A stretch of DNA of 64,000 nucleotides from contig NZ_CABPSF010000001.1 in assembly GCF_902459685.1 (NCBI RefSeq), positions 310,001-374,000 of the forward strand. The letters are read 5' to 3'. The notes beneath the pieces are model-generated. The model worked only from the letters and a program-made list of their open reading frames with translations, was not told the DNA's origin and did no database searches. Source of the stretch: Pandoraea iniqua (GTDB lineage Bacteria; Pseudomonadota; Gammaproteobacteria; Burkholderiales; Burkholderiaceae). Position numbers and translations under genes: made by a program. Each line of letters starts with the position of its first letter. Within the stretch, counting starts at the first letter, position 1. Below, piece by piece: positions 62,624 to 64,000 of this stretch.

Positions 62624-64000
62624 ATGAGAAAGCGACTCGGCGTATTGTGCGCCACCACGTTACTGGCGGCGTGCGGTACGCCGGGAATGCTCGGCAAGAC
62701 CGACGAGAACGTCACGCAGGCACAGCAAGCCGTGCGTACGGCAATCGACGCAAAATCCGCCATACCGATTCGCACCATCGAGCATGTCGACGGCGCGTGG
62801 CTCGCCAGACATTCCGTCGCGATCGAAGCCACCGAATCCCTTCCGGACTTCTTCAAACGTAACGTCCGCTTTTCCACCGGAGCACCACTCGCCATGTCAG
62901 TCGTGCTCGGGCAGATCGCACGCGGCAATGGGCTGACGATTCGCGTCGCGGCGGATGTGTCGTGCGACGACGGTGGCGGTTCGGGACGCGGCGGCAGCCG
63001 GGGTGGCGGTGGATCGTCAAAACTCTTCCAGATGAACTGCACCGACAGCGGCGAGCCCGCCGTGCCGCTGCACTACAACGGCACGTTGTCCGGCCTGCTC
63101 GATACCGTTGCGTATCGCTCGGGTACGCACTGGTCGTATCGCAATGGTGTCGTGCAGTTCACTCGTTACGTCACGCGCAGCTTCCAGATCAAGATGATGC
63201 CGGGGAGTTCGACGTTCAGCGCATCGGTGGGCAAAAAGTCGGAAATGAAGGCGGATCGCGGCGCGTCGGGCGGCAGCGGCGGCGGTGGTGGGGCGGCAGG
63301 CGGCGTCAAACTCGACTTCAATGCCGACGCCAAGGTGACGACGGAATCCAAACTCGATTACTGGGCCGATCTCGTCAAGACCGTCTCCGACATGCTCTCC
63401 GATGGCGGACGCGTTACGCCGTCGGTGGTCACGAGCTCGCTCGTCGTCACCGACACCGCCGAAGTGATGGAACGTGTGAAGCGATACATCGATGCCGAGA
63501 ATGCCGTGCTGGGCCGTCAGGTCAAGCTGCGCGTGCAGGTGTACTCCGTCACGCTCGAAGAAAACTCCGCGGCCGGCATCGACTGGAATCTGGTCTATCA
63601 ATCGGCGGGTGGTTTGGTCGCGGGCCTCGGCGGGCCGGCGCTCGGCGGTGCGCTCATGGCGCGCAAAGGCGGCCTGAGCGTGAGCAAAATTCCTCGCGGC
63701 GTGCTGGCCGGTTCCACGGCGTTCATCAAAGCACTCAGTCAGCAGGGACGGGTCAGCGCCATCATCGACACGACCGTCGTCACGCTGAACAACCAGCCCG
63801 CGCCTGTGGCCGTGACGCAGAATCAAGGCTTCGTCGCGCAGACCAGCATGACGCCCGGCAACTACGGCGGTCAAGCCGTTGTCACCGCCGAGCAGTCCGT
63901 GCTGACCACGGGCTTCGTGATGAACTTGCTGCCCACCGTGATGGACAACCGCAGCGTGATGTTGCAGGTGCAGATCGATATGTCCGATCTGAAGAAGCTC
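62624..64000 (+). CDS. pilN: Type IVb pilus secretin PilN, cut by the window end
   Basis: Outer-membrane secretin lipoprotein of R64-type pili. The reading frame runs 459 codons from the ATG at 62624 to the last base with no stop. A lipobox LAAC is at Cys17. A segment of N-domain with a Gly/Ser-rich insert (about 125-135) is followed by a second Gly-rich insert (about 214-225) and VTSSLVVTDTAEVMERVKRYI. The secretin core begins with QVKLRVQVYSVTLEENSAAGIDW. At least the final gate region lies beyond the window. Confidence 0.9.
   Translation, partial: MRKRLGVLCATTLLAACGTPGMLGKTDENVTQAQQAVRTAIDAKSAIPIRTIEHVDGAWLARHSVAIEATESLPDFFKRNVRFSTGAPLAMSVVLGQIARGNGLTIRVAADVSCDDGGGSGRGGSRGGGGSSKLFQMNCTDSGEPAVPLHYNGTLSGLLDTVAYRSGTHWSYRNGVVQFTRYVTRSFQIKMMPGSSTFSASVGKKSEMKADRGASGGSGGGGGAAGGVKLDFNADAKVTTESKLDYWADLVKTVSDMLSDGGRVTPSVVTSSLVVTDTAEVMERVKRYIDAENAVLGRQVKLRVQVYSVTLEENSAAGIDWNLVYQSAGGLVAGLGGPALGGALMARKGGLSVSKIPRGVLAGSTAFIKALSQQGRVSAIIDTTVVTLNNQPAPVAVTQNQGFVAQTSMTPGNYGGQAVVTAEQSVLTTGFVMNLLPTVMDNRSVMLQVQIDMSDLKKL

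Overview
The window looks like a chromosomal stretch of a high-GC betaproteobacterium of the Burkholderiaceae. Pandoraea is my best guess, from general gene content and from the fmt-htpX-rsmB-DUF4390-ntrYX-tRNA-Phe and mreBCD-mrdA-rodA / gatCAB neighbourhoods; no database was searched. Coding density is high and coding GC3 is very high, so nearly every gene has long meaningless open frames on its opposite strand.

Left flank (1-11352): housekeeping genes on the + strand. fmt, htpX, rsmB, a DUF4390 protein and the ntrY/ntrX two-component pair are followed by tRNA-Phe(GAA) with a clear sigma70 promoter and terminator. Then come the queC-queE-queD genes for the preQ0 part of queuosine synthesis, a DsrE-family periplasmic protein and a Sel1-repeat protein.

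Centre (11353-43978): a complete SPI-1/Bsa-class (Inv-Mxi-Spa) type III secretion system. The order is sctD-F-I-J-K-L and an orgC-like gene, then an InvF-type AraC regulator, then sctC-W-V-N-O-P-Q-R-S-T-U, then a large in-frame open region running into a SicA-type chaperone, then the translocators sctE, sctB and tip protein sctA and an unknown gene. A HilA-type regulator lies on the opposite strand. To its right are two small chaperone-like genes and an 814-residue candidate effector. Beyond that is a minus-strand run of four secreted-looking proteins and one CesT-type chaperone.

The minus-strand run (39541-43978) is the most interesting part. Three of its proteins share a previously unremarked N-terminal domain (pattern I-G-x4-[GE]-x-[LF] ... 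H-P-x3-x-R). Two proteins carry a YopH/SptP-like tyrosine-phosphatase fold in which the catalytic cysteine has been replaced, by Asp in one and Ala in the other. One carries a PPLPPK SH3-type motif like the one in the middle of YopH. Together they look like a YopH-type effector taken apart into separate modules, all apparently without catalytic activity.

Right flank (44160-64000): rodA-mrdA-mreD-mreC-mreB for cell elongation on the minus strand. Divergently, gatC-gatA-lipoprotein-gatB, a PPK2 polyphosphate kinase, a two-gene RND efflux pump (adaptor plus permease, no outer-membrane partner), and the beginning of a type IVb pilus cluster (pilin, TcpQ-domain protein, PilN secretin) cut by the window end.

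I see no rRNA, CRISPR array, insertion sequence, integrase or plasmid origin.
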